This document shows, piece after piece, positions 45,703 through 59,000 of a DNA stretch of 64,000 bases. Made by a program: the position numbers and the translations under genes. Position 1 is the first letter of the stretch, and every line of letters begins with the position of its first letter. The DNA is from Streblospio benedicti. Taxonomy: Eukaryota > Annelida > Polychaeta > Spionida > Spionidae. Below the pieces are notes generated by a model. It ran no database searches. It saw only the letters and a list, made by a program, of their open reading frames with translations, and was not told the DNA's origin. The stretch covers positions 40,825,929 through 40,889,928 of the forward strand of contig CM032665.1 of NCBI GenBank assembly GCA_019095985.1. The letters are read 5' to 3'.

Positions 45703-46325
45703 TGCCTGGAAAAAAGTAACCTGCATTTCAGTAAATGACAATAATTGAATTGAAAAGATTTCATTTAACACAGATACATTACAGACTAGAAAAGTACTCA
45801 TTAGAGCACACATTTAGTCCCAGCACATTTGAGCATCTATAAGCAGTTCCAGGGAACAAATACCAACGTTTATGTAAAAAGTGTCATTTGATTATTTGGA
45901 TTCTCCACCACTGTGTAATACAAAATGTACGAAAATCACATCGAGGTGTAATACCTGTGCATTGTTTTAAAAGCTTTGCGTTAATCTCTTCTACATTTGC
46001 ATTGAATAGAAATTTATTTGTGATTGTATACTATTTGTAGGCACGTTTGACATGATAAATGTAGCACTCTGAATACAAAATATTGTGAATGACTTGTACT
46101 ACGTGTACATGGATTGGAAAAATGAATGAAAGGAAAATACTTCTGTATACTTTTCCATATGTTTAGAATCTGTATGTTAAAATTGTATATGTGACTTGGT
46201 TTATTGTATGAAAAGTAGAAAATACTAGTATTTGTAATGCTCAAAGATGGTACTAGGTCCATTTGAAAATGACATACATTATGGAGTTTATTTCTAGAAA
46301 TGAGAACTATTTTTATACTAATTTT

Positions 46326-46331
46326 AATAAA
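46326..46331 (+). promoter_or_regulatory. candidate polyadenylation hexamer
   Basis: AATAAA in ttttaataaaatgattc, ~620 nt past the stop at 45702. It is the first canonical hexamer I noticed downstream on this strand. Confidence 0.4.
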
Positions 46332-49300
46332 ATGATTCATATATTCGAACAATTTATGCATTACAATTTCATTTTAATATCCATATTTTTTTCTTTTAAT
46401 GATTTTCAATGACCGCTGTTAAAAGAACACATGTATTAAAATATGGAATATATCATATTATTCTTAATTATCCACTTATTCATATCTTTATAGCAATGGT
46501 TTTCTATGATACAATCTCACGTTAGAGATCTTGTTTACAATTACATCATATGTTACAAGGTTATAGTGCTAAGAATATCCACAAAATTAATTATACATGT
46601 GTACTTTATTCATATAACACTTTCGGCATATCATGCAAGACCTCTAAATCATTATACATATTTAATTCTGAGGATGCCAACAGTTGTTTGGCGAAACTGT
46701 AAATGTAATTTTAAAAATCTAGTGTTGTGAGCAAAGAAAGATGAACTAATACATTATACATAGATCTTATCATTTATCATGAGATGACTCAAATAAGGGT
46801 GTCATATTGTAATGGCCAAGTTTGTGACTTTTTAAAAAACATATTTCAAAAACAATATTAGTTTTTTGTCATGAGAGGAAATACATAGTAGATTTCCGGA
46901 AAACTACCACTAAAATATAATTGACGTGATCAAAACATTAATATTTTCACAGACGTTCATGCAATGTAGCTGGATGACAATATTGACACCCCATTGCACG
47001 TACATGTACATGCACCCTTATTTTCAAAGGAAAAGTTCCAAATTCAATGCATATTTTTGAAAACTGAGGAAACCCTCTAAAATAGAAAAAAAAGATGACT
47101 ATGGCCATAAATTTATACTTTATTCAATTAGTATGACACGTGCTGCATAATACATAAGACATGTAAAAATCTAAATCAATTATAAATAACATGTGCAAAT
47201 TGTACATATCGAACAACACCAAAAGTAAAAATATGACTACAAATATACGTGACTTGAGCTAATAGCAACTATAAACCAAATAATGTTAACAATAGATATA
47301 CTCTTTGAGTACATATAAGGTGCTGCTCATCCAATATTAAGACATTAATCTGCTGATACACATAGTTAAGTTACAGAAACCGATCAGTAGCCAGTACAGA
47401 TCAGGACTACATTAAGAGTTCAAGTCAGACAAAATATCACATAATTCTCCATCATAGTACCCATATGAACTATTGTGGTCTCTTATAATTTTAAGGTTCA
47501 ATATTAAGATTACTTCTTTGTATTTTGTTCTACGTGTTACCTATAATTACATTGTACATGGAATTTTCATTTAACATTGTTGCGTCACTTCAACTGAAGC
47601 GAAAAGCCTAGTGTTAAATTAAATACAATTTGCCTAATACTTATAATAATTTCCCTAAAATATTCTGCATACTCACTTTTTGGTCCTTTGTATGTGTTCA
47701 TACGATTGCATATAATGATTAACACCCAATAAAAGCTTAACAAATATCAACATACAATGACATTTATCCTTTTGAACAACCATCAGTAACAATTGTTTTA
47801 TCTTTTCCATTCTGTCCTAAATCAACATACACAATATGCAGAAACCTATCTGACACACAACAGAATGTGCACAAATACAGGTGAAACATTACCATGGTAA
47901 AGCCACACTCCTTGCAGGGTGGTTAACACTAATACAAGTGTTGTAAAAACAATATCAAATATATGTAATATAATATCACAATTTGGTTGTAGTAAGTCAC
48001 TTACGCTATAAGTGCTGACTAGATCCGTACACATCACATTGCCTGCGCACCTAGCGTGTAAAATATACAAATAGGAAATGCATGCAGACCTACATTATTA
48101 TAAATTTACACCTTTCACTCAAAATTTACCACCCAACAGGAAGATACTCGAGCAACAAAAACTATTCTTCTCAACATCATTGTCAATGATTCACGCACCA
48201 AATCTTCTTCAACACAAAACCGACTAAATAAATCAATTGGTTCATACATCTAGCCATTGGTCTAGGTCAGTATTTTACCCATACATATTATCATATGTAT
48301 TTGTGAATAGCATTCCCAATTATACTGTACCTCATACATCTGTACATATCTCTGCCATCTTAAGACCTACCCTTCTGTTAAATCAACCATACACCTGCGG
48401 AGTATTAGAACCCACTTGGCAACAATTAATGTCAAAACGATAACTTAATTCTACATAATATTACGCCTACTAAGCATGCCCATTTAGTTTTACCACTGTT
48501 ACTTTGCTCAAGTTGAAATTAAAAATGCATAATGCCAATAAAGTCAAATTGTATATTACATGTACATGTACATGTACATAAGATTCCTGGCAATTATAGA
48601 AGATCGATGATGAACTGTGCAACTCTAACCACCGTTCAATCTTGATCATTGGGATATGTTATCAACAGAACCAAACTTCCTAATTGGTGTAATAGATCGG
48701 TAAGCTGAAAACGTATGGCGATTATAAAAGGGCAAAATGCACGCAGCCATGCAACTCCACACATACAACTACCATCATGTGTGCCACGGGTACGTCTGAA
48801 TGGATGATGCTTTATTCTGCTATATCTTAAGCATCTAGTCTATTGCCTACACGCACAATATGTTTTAATGAGATGTAAAATATTAAGTTCTAAATACACA
48901 TTTGCACCAGACTGCACACACTCCGTACACTTGTACCTGCACGATAGTTATAATCATGTCCCTTTACAGTAAATTTGCTATCACACACTAATCTTGCACA
49001 CCAACACACATTTACAAATACATTTCAAAGATGCCTTCACATTTACACCGTCGGGCTCATCTATACCTGTCTTAAGTCTTTTCACAATCAGAGCCTCTAC
49101 CAAGCCCCTGGAACACTCTAGATCTGCTCGACCAACTTCTATTAGTTTGATGACTTTACATCATGCTTATATTATATGACTGATCCTCAGTCAGCCTAAT
49201 TAGATCTAAAAAGGTCAGGTTTCGCTCGTCACATATCTCCCAACACTTGCACAGGACCTCTTGAAATCAAATAAATGCATACTATACCACTACATATTCA

Positions 49301-49334
49301 GTATAACGTGGGCCGGTTGAATAATGTAATAGAC

Positions 49335-49400
49335 GGCCTGCTCTGGTTGAGCGGCTAAATCTAGCGACCATTGGTTCGAGACTCAAGCCTGCGTCACTGC
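49335..49400 (+). repeat. tRNA-derived SINE remnant
   Basis: A-box-like tggttgagcggctaaatc and B-box-like attggttcgagactc, spaced 30 nt apart, with no tRNA fold. Confidence 0.45.
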
Positions 49401-49643
49401 CTGTGCTGCCCACTGATTCACTGAATTAGAAGTGCGAGTTGATCAGAGGTTGGCTTGGACAAAGCTCCGTGTAATCTAGTGCGTTTGTTTGTGAGACGCA
49501 CGTGCTGCAACTTCAAGCGGTTTGATTGGTTAATTCAAATATGTGGGCGGAGCTCAGATAGGTCCATTACCACACGACTGCAACACGTCTAGTAATGACA
49601 ACGAACGCCATGGCAAAAAAACACACGCACATCTCGTGTAAAA

Positions 49644-49854
49644 CGTACGCCATACGCGCGGGTTCGTTCCTCATACGCGCTTGTTCGTACGTCACACGTG
49701 TGCGTTCGTACGCCATACGTGTGGGTTCGTACGTCAAACGTGTTGGGTCGTACGTTATACGTGCGGGTTCGTACGTCAAACGTGTCGATTCGTACGTCAC
49801 ACGTGCTGGTTAGTCTGACATACGTGCGGGTTCGTACGTCACACGCGCGGGTTC
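49644..49854 (-). repeat. CpG-rich 21-nt minisatellite abutting the exchanger stop codon
   Basis: About ten units of 21 nt (plus-strand consensus cgtacgtcacacgtgcgggtt). Each unit has three or four CpGs and self-complementary TACGTA/ACGT words. The last unit runs into the stop codon at 49853-49855. Because 21 is a multiple of 3, both strands stay open (minus: repeated TYEPTRL-like heptads), but this is 3' of the stop and not counted as coding. Confidence 0.85.
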
Positions 49855-50096
49855 AGATCTGCACGCAGGGGATGACGTCGTAGGTGAGCAGGAGGCTGAC
49901 GGCAAGGAAGGCGCCGTACATGCCGAGCATGGACGCGCCCATCGTCTTGGTCATGCGCCAGCCGAAGGCGGCGATGAGGCCGATGATGCCGAGCAGCATG
50001 CAGAAGAGCATGATGATGGCGCACAGCAGCCCCGCCGTGTCCACGTTGTAGTGGTGGCCGTACGCCAGCCCGTAGATGAACCACGGCACCGGCAGC
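49853..50096 (-). CDS. SLC24: exchanger last exon, C terminus
   Basis: Acceptor ttcctttgcag, phase 2 in. Encodes [19 protein letters not shown] and three further helices ([35 protein letters not shown]), ending DVIPCVQI-stop. The C terminus is short, as in this family. Confidence 0.92.
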
Positions 50097-53000
50097 CTGC
50101 AAAGGAAGAAGTGTAAATCCTGAAATGACAGTGAAACATGGGCAGCCTATATTTAACTTGTAAGTGGGTTATGTGAGGTCTGGTGTTGGTGATAGGAAAA
50201 TTTTACCGTCAATTACAACTGACACAGATGACGAAGGCTCGGTCGGTGTAGTATAACGGTCTAACTCTACAGGGGTATGGTATATGACACTAGCAGACCA
50301 CAGCAGTCACTCACCGAGCGTTGGGATATCATATAGAGTTGTCAGGTTGTTTGTACAATCAACTCAAAGAAGAAAAACAAACGAACAGAAAGGCAGAAAA
50401 TGCTGTTGCTCAGTCAACTGCTATTGGCACTGGTACAAATACAGTTGAACACAACGTAATCTTGATAATTAGATCTATTTCTTGCAAGATGTCAGTAGAT
50501 AAGGATATAGACCGTCAGTATGTCATAATGCAAACGACAAGTCCTTATCATTCATGGCCTTTGAAACTGCCTGATGTGCTGTATATTCGCACAAATGTAC
50601 AAAATAGTCGAGGTATAATGCCATAATGGTTCTATACTATATAATCTAAGAATACACTACAGTAAAACATATAACACCGACCATCTCTATAATGATAGCA
50701 TTACTGTGACTCGCAGACCTTCATAAAGAGATAATTTCACATGCAGACCATGCATGTCTCCATTGAAACTACTTCTTCAACTCTACAAACAAATGGTGTT
50801 AAGAGAGACTGTAACTCGTACCCGATGGTGACGTCGAAGATGTTGCTGCCCACGGAGCTGGACACGGCCATGTCGCCGAAGCCCTTCTTGGCCACGATCA
50901 CGGACGTGATGAGGTCGGGGATGCTGGTGCCGGCCGCCAGCACCGTGAGGCCCGTGATCTGCGGGCAGAGAGGCGGGCAGTGAGGGTGTGGTGAGGGGGT
51001 GGTGAGGGGGTGGGGTGGAGATGGTTCCACGCAGGCGCCGGTATGTGGGGCCAGGGTACAAAGCCCCACGTCAGTTCAGGGGTTTAAGATTTTAACATTT
51101 GAGAAACAGTACTTTATTTTCGTTGTTTCCTTTGGAAGCCCGTAGGAAGCAAAATGCGATTGGTAAGGCCATTTAAAAGTTGTGGTCTAAAATCATGGAT
51201 TTTTATTTTTTCACAAATGATTGGTCAGGCCATGATTGAATTATTGCATTATTTTTTCCGCACTCAAATTATTGGTCATGCAATGGGCTTACTGCCTAAG
51301 CCCGTCCTACGGGACTGCTTTGACCATAAATAGTGAAATGACAGAGAAACATGGGCAGCTGTTTTAAGTCTGTATTTAACTTGTACATGTAACACAATCA
51401 GTAGTTATGACCACGATGGTCGAGCGACTAGTCGCGCCAGATTGTAATCCGCGTTAGAATGCATGGTGTTAAGTCGGAAGGAAACAATGGTACCAGCATA
51501 TTCATAGGTACAGAACTATGACAGAAGACCTGAGGATAAGAATGATATCAGGGTTATGGCATTAACAGGACGAGTGCTATGTGGAAGAGCAGTCTAATGT
51601 AAAACTATTACAGACGAACCGGTTTCATGAGTAGAGAGAACATATCCATGTAGAGTGAATTGACCTTGATCACGGGGGAGACACGTTCTAACTGTTCCTA
51701 TCATTTTATTGTTGGTTGTCAAGCACATGTCACATAAATGGGAAGCTATAAGAAATATCCGTACCAAAACGAGGGCCGATCTATGCAGATCATGCATCCA
51801 GTATTGGCGGGTTGAAAATGCCTGACACTATTTTGGGGTAAGCTAGCGTTCTGCTGAGAACATTTTCAATGCATTAATTAACAGTGCTTTTGTCGTCCAG
51901 AGCAAACGATATGCCGAGGCTCACGTCCACACTGCTGGCTTGAGTATTAGGCCACGGACATAGATCTGGGATAGCTGCACATCACACAAAAATCCAATAT
52001 GTGTCCAATAGTCTCCAATATAGACCATCCATACAGGCAAGACATATATTGTTGTCCGTTTTGCTTATATGATAATGTGCATGATGAAAACAGCCTTCTC
52101 TGCCTGTTGCTTCAGTTGCTGACTAGTTTTGAATTTGACTTGATACGCCAGACAACATTTGATGGACATGAACCATGGGCCTACTCGATTTAGACAGGTG
52201 TGTCCACTGGAGTGGGTGGAGAACTCTACTCGATTTGGGATAATCGTCGCAGTAGGCCTATATAGAGAAATATTAGCAGGGGCATGTAGTGAGAAGATCA
52301 ATTTCATAGGGGGGGGGGCATATTCTCGTGCCGTCGCGCATACGAAACATGTAAAATACCGCTCCCTCCCCCCGCAAATATACCTTCACCAAACTTCAGG
52401 TAAAGGGTGCAGGTAAAAAAATCACTCATGCTACTGCACTGATTATCATGCAGTCATGCAATATACGTATGAAGTTTGGTGAACGCCCAATGACCACATA
52501 AACATTTCCTTTAAGAACAGATGACTGTACAACATGAGATTGGTGAGGCCATTTGAAATTCTCATCTGAGAACACAACACATAAGAGCGAAGAAAGTCCT
52601 AAAATCAGCAATAGTTTTGCACTGTAAACACACTACGGAATTCGGGTCCTGGCACATGGACCTCCATGTCGTTTTCAAGTGTAACCAAGATCATAACACA
52701 AAACCGAGCCTTGTGCAATAAAGTGAGCCCTTGATACTCAGGGTAACTATACAGCCCATGTTGTATGTATTCATCACATCCTCGGGCTCTCAAAAGATAT
52801 ATAGATCGAGGCTACATACCCCGTGTATATATATTGCTGTGCTGTATATACGGAGACATGCGATGGGTCCTGAGACAGAGGCGCATGCGCTGAAAATTTT
52901 CATACCCAGATTCATCTATTTGCTAGTTGAATATAAATGATAATGTGGCATCAGAGATCAATACATTTTTTAAGACACTTTTTGTAAGACACCATATAGA

Positions 53001-56000
53001 ATTTTCACCCGTACATCCGTGAATTGTAATTGATAGATGTCTTATTAATGTCATTATTTAATTTTTATGTTAGTGTCATATTATGTATACATTATATATA
53101 TGATACAAAGTTAATGTTTGAATTAGTGATGTTGCGAGACGCAAAACGCCGTGTAGATGTTTTTCGATGATGTCACACACTTGATATTTCCGATTTGAAA
53201 AAAAGAGACCATTGTACCACTTTTGTGCAGCGTGATAAAATGTACATGTACATCCCCTCTGAGGGACTGTTACCCAGGAGCCCTGGTTTGGAGGGTGGTG
53301 CCACAGGCTGCAGCCAGACGTTCAATAGCGTGGGTCCCAGACACTACTCAGCTACTGCAGTGTCTGTGACTTGAGGATAATCTGAGGCATGAATCTAGTG
53401 CCATTTAAAGAAAAACTCAAAATGTGACCGTAATAAATCAACATCACCTTTACTTTAAGCTTGATGTATATGCGCCATTGATTCTAGCAAATACACACAC
53501 TGAGCGTAATTATATTCAGGTGCACGGAGAGCATTGTTTCGTGTCATGTCATTGTATTGGCTGTGACGCGCCCATGCAACGTCTTTCAGTGTTAATGTCT
53601 CTGCTTGTAGTACACAAGAGCAGCGCACACCAATAAACGTCTGATGTCTTTCCGTGACATATGAATGAATGTTGCAGGAAATGACATATTGTCCGTGTTA
53701 GCGGCACCAAGAAACCTTAGAAGGTTGTCTGTTTTTTATTTCCACAATGGCATTGAAAGCAGTCTCGTGAGTCCGCTGGTCATGAAAGGGGTGGGGCGTG
53801 ATACATATTGTATGAATGTGAACTCAAATGTTAAACAATGGATCCATGTGTTTTTCACAAATAGTTTGCAATATGCACGTATTAAATCTAAACCCTCCTC
53901 AAAAAGATCAATAAGTGAGGGAGGTCCACAAGGTTGTGTTCTGCCTGCTGCTTTGTTCATACTTTTTGCCACTGATAATTTGAAATTACAGAAAGTAAGT
54001 GTTTTATTGTTGATGCAGATGACACAGTAATTGGTCTGCTAGACGATAACCCTCATAATGAGTTATACATCGTCGGTCCAGGGGGATTTCTTTTCCACTG
54101 CGCATATCCAGTGTCGCAATAGCTACCGGTTATAGATCTACTCATAGCCGGCAGTCATTGAGACACTGAAGATATGCCGACGAGAATTATAGGTCGGAAT
54201 AATGTAAACTTGTGTGACAATGAATATTTACATATTAATGTCAAGAAAACGAAATAAAGAAATAGTTATTGAATTCAGGAAAAGAAATGTCACCAATTGT
54301 AATTACAGATGAAAATGTTGAGTACGTGGAACTCTAAGTATTTGGGTAATATTATTAATCATGAATTATCTTGTTTAGACCATTTTGTTGATAAAACTAA
54401 GGCAATTGACAAAAAGGTACGAAAATAGTCATTGTAAAGACAAACATACCGCTGAAAAAATGATCAAAAGAGCTAAAAGGTTAGGATGTAGTGCCGCTCT
54501 ATTAGATGATTTGTTCAAAGCAGCAATAGAAAAAAATCAAAAGATCAACAGAGAGTTTAAAAACCAATCATAACAACTAAAAGGTCCCGTGGTCACGTAA
54601 AGGTCATGTAAAAGGTCAGGATGTAATACCACTCTATTAGATTATTTGTTCAAAGCAACAATATAAACAGGAAAACAAAAAAACTGTTCAAAGAATATGA
54701 CTGACTGACTTACTTATATACATGATATGTGATGCAAGGCTATAGGAAAGGCTAAACTTAATGCCATTGGGGGGAGGAAATGACCTTGGCAATATTCTCA
54801 TATCAAATAAATGTGTATAGTAGTCATTGTTGTTCACATATGTAGCCTCGACCTATATATCTTTTGAGAGCCCGATGATGTGATGAATACATACAACATG
54901 GGCTGTATAGAGACCCTGAGTATCAAGGGCTCACTTTAATGCACAAGGCTCTCATGTTGTTTCCTACAGGGTTTGATGTGGACTGTGACTTATAAAAACC
55001 AAAATTATCTAATTGGAAACATACAATAAGACAGAGAGGAATGTTTGCGCGGAGACATTTCAATGCCATTGGATGCCATTCATGAAAAGGCCAGTTCATT
55101 CATAATAGTGCAACAGCATGACATTAATGTCAGGGATCTTGACATATTTCAGTATATTGACATATTTCAGGAAATAGTTAAAAGAAAGTGTAGACTGTTT
55201 CGCGTATATAGAAATCCATTTTCCCTTATCATGCTTAGACCTATGCAGTAAAACCCCTCTCTGTTTTAACCACCTCTATAATAAGACGACTTTTTACCAC
55301 CTTAAAAAAGCGACCAAAATAAAGCTCTTTATAGAGACTACCTCTCTACTGACAACAATGGCACCAAAGACGGTCCTAATAGAGAGGTTCTACTGTACAA
55401 TGTTTGGGTGACGTTTTACGTACGGCCTCGGGCACGTGGAGCGTCTCGCTGATGACGGCGGCCCACCAGTTCATCAGGTAGGAGAAGGCGCCGATGAAGG
55501 TGATGCTCCCGAGGAACGTGACAGGGTACCAGCGGCGCCGCTCCTGTAGGGGGCACAACACAGGTAATGCATTAGCTTGACTCCGTATCTATAATGTATA
55601 CATAGTCTCATTTTTAGCTATATTCTTGTTAAAATGAAAGTTTGTTTTAAAAACTTAATGGTGACCTTATTAATTTAAACATGTTCGAGGTGCTAAATGC
55701 TTCTTTTTTTCAATGTTTGATATTTTGACTATCAGGCTCAACAATTATACGTGACAAACATAGAGTTTAAGATTGCTATTGGTAGAAAGATTCAAGAATA
55801 TAACACGACGGATTTAGTTGCCAGTCGATAGACTATGTGTCCAAGGCTTGCGGCAGTCTGAACTCTGAACACAGGTACACAGGTTTATTTTCAATCAAAG
55901 TGGATTATGTAATGTCGAACAGATCTAGAAGCTAGTTCTCTGCGAAGATAGATCATTGTGTGAGGCATTATATATATTAGCCTACAGACATGACTCCCTA

Positions 56001-59000
56001 AATGTAAAATGGCAACAACAGGAGACAGTAGTGGCGTGTGTGCAAGGTCAGGCAATGGAAGTCACGCATTGCTCCGTGTAGTCTTCACCTGGGCCCAGGC
56101 CATCTATATGGATAAACAAAGTAACACGAGTCACGTGTTTGGGGGTCATGTGACCCGTCTGCCTGGTGATGTAGCAGGTCTACCTTACAATGAATCATCA
56201 TGAACACTCATATTCAGAGAGTGATCACATACAGTTTGGTATGATTACTCATTTCCGTAAGATCAAGGCGTGATTTACACGTATGTCGGCTGCAGGTAAG
56301 ACGTGCAGTTTAATGTGGCATGATAGTGTGTCAATTATCTATCTCAGCATTCTGTATATACGTCTCTAGTTGGTTCAGCGATACGTTGCCATACATACAT
56401 ATTGTTTAACAAAACACCCATTACTGATTAAATTCTTCAATTGCGGAAATCACTAAGTCGTACATGTCTTGCAACTCCTATGGCAGTGTGAAAATGTCAC
56501 TCAGAGCTCAAAAACGTCCTCATTAGAACTGTGATTTGTAATGTCTCCTCCAGGCGAAAACATGACATGCTCATTAGGGCCACTAATGAGACCATAATCT
56601 GTGCAATCCACTAATTGTTCACACATAATAACGTTCTTACGGTGAATTCTAGGTGAATAATCGAACAAGCAATACAAATATTTTGTAATTTGATCGACAA
56701 TAGTGTTGTTATGTGCTTTCTGTCCTCTCTTTTGTTGTTGGTATTGCACGTATTCTATGTAGTTGATGTGTAGCATAATGTTTCATTTGTAGTTCTGTTG
56801 TTGTTTTGTTGCTCATAAATAAGTAGCATTTATGAACAGCAACACTACAAATACTTTGTTTGCGTTGTCCGTTTTATTTCTATGCCTATTACACAAAGGC
56901 AACTGCATAAATGGGCTTTGAGAAAAATTAATAATGAAAGTAGGTAATAACAGATAATAAGCATTTTTCCTACCCCAATAAAATTGTGTCATCTCATTCT
57001 ACATTTTCAGCTTTTCCGTACAAGAGCATCCAATTGCTGAAGCTCATTATTTCATGATTTTATTTGTGAACCAATACCCCATTATAATGTAATAACATGT
57101 AATAATTGAAGTGTATTTCTTGTATTTCATGAGTTAATAATGTAATGTAATTGAAATGTATTTTCTATTTTCTATACTTTGATAATAATAAAAAGTCCAT
57201 GGTTTTTAAAATTGCATGGCCATTAGAAGTCAACAGAGTCACATGATCAGGTTCTTATGAGTCATGTGATATGCTAATTATCAGTCCACTGTAATTGTTC
57301 TTAAAGTCAGTTCCGCTATAGAACTGCTGTTGCAGAATAGAAAGGTTGTGGTTGTTTCCGTTAGATGGTAACATTAATACCTGAGAAAGTAACAACCATC
57401 ATTCATTTGTGATGCTTGGCAAAGTGTGATATTTGACAGATAGTCTGAGTTTAAATGTTGCAAGAAAGCTGTGCGTATTTCCATACACAATCTAACACAT
57501 TTCAACTAGGACACAGATTCTTATTTCCTCTTTGATCACACTGTGTAGCAAAACTGTACACATTGCTTTATTTCCAATCAAAATAAGGACATACAGAGTA
57601 TACAGTAAGTGTCAGTTACATGGGGTGATGCATTTTGAAGGAGTTTGATTTAGAGAACAATATGGAATAGACGATTTTATGGAAGCATTACTTTTAATAC
57701 CGTGATCATTATATTCCCATTCAAATAATTTAACACTAAATCAAAGCCCATTGATGCAGTTGCATGATAACACGGAGCATTATGATGAAAAGATAAGCGT
57801 CTAATAAATGACATAAGAGGATTCTTTCTTCAAGTCTATACGCCTATATCACATAGCCTCTGCCGGAACTCGAACCCCGGACCCCTACCACTGTGGTTGT
57901 CAGGGTGGCCAAGCGTTCTTATGCGCCCGCCTTAAGTGCTAGGTAAATATGGGCCATAGTGGTCACATTCCAGGGTTCGAGTCCCGGCAGAGGCTATGTT
58001 ATACAGCCCTATAGACTTAGTGAAAGAATCCTCTAACATCAATACTTAAGACACACATCATTGTTACGTTCCTTGTATATACAGTGTATCTGTATACTGC
58101 TTAATATTCCAAAAACTAAAATGTACATAAATATATTTTTTTTAAATTTCAAAGCCATGGCTTCCTGTTCACAAATCATTTGAGAACACTGAGAACAGGA
58201 AGCTATGGCTTTGAAATTTAAATAAATCATATTTATGTACATTTTAGTTTTTTTGGAATATTAAACAGTAGTCAGAAACATACAAAGAAAACAACGATTC
58301 CATATACTGCATACCTAATTAACAGAACATTAACACATCATGACGTGGTGGTGGTACTCACGGGCCTGCGGACGTCGGGCAGACACGCCCACAGCAGGAA
58401 CATGATGGGCGCTATGACGACATACACGGCGCGCTTCCGCCACGTCTCCGGCCAGCTCAGGTCGAGCGGCTCGCTCCCGTCCAGATCCTGACGCAGCCAA
58501 AATGTAAATGTGGCTATTCATAGTCTGAATTCACTGTTATCGTGCTGTAGCGACTTTACATATTTACACCAGGTCATTGGCATCCTTGTCACACTATACC
58601 TTTTTCAACTCCCCTGGGAGCATACAACACATCGCAGACGTGCTAATCGATCCCATTAGCGTTCAATCGAATGACCTGTACCTATTTAACGTGTAGGTAT
58701 CACGGAGCAGTGTGCAACCTGCTAGGGGTAGGTTTTCTCAACACCCACCATTATACCCGACCAGGAATCGAATCCACGACCTTCTGGTCACGAGTCCATC
58801 CACTCCCTATCCACTCGGCCACGGAAGCAGACTTTCAGCAGTTAGATAGTGTCATACTAACAAACTTTTGTTTTAATTTGTCATTAGTGTAATTGACTCC
58901 AAATACAGGACAGTAAAACCTCCATTTAGACCACCTGTGTATTGAGGCCAGCTTTATAAAAGATCACTTTTCATGGTCCCAAAACCTTCATAAAGCTACC

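Larger units (their letters stand above)
45703..49640. other. AT-rich intergenic region
   Basis: No coding signal. Part of it may be 3'UTR of the exchanger gene (minus) or of the IgGFc-binding-like gene (plus). It holds a palindromic acatgtacatgtacatgtac run at 48558-48581 and a tRNA-like SINE fragment at 49335-49395. Confidence 0.5.

Noticed and set aside
49567-49813. Open frames with heptad repeats on both strands
   Set aside because: A 21-nt repeat keeps frames open on both strands by arithmetic; no start context or splice partner supports a gene.
50321-50626. 101-residue plus-strand open frame in the exchanger intron
   Set aside because: No domain, no splice partner, and it is in the intron of a well-supported gene on the other strand.
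57880-57985. Functional tRNA-Leu gene
   Set aside because: A and B boxes are good, but the acceptor stem ends do not pair and the piece sits inside a fold-back repeat.
58755-58830. Functional tRNA gene on minus
   Set aside because: Good A and B boxes, but no complete cloverleaf and a long attached tail, so SINE is more likely.
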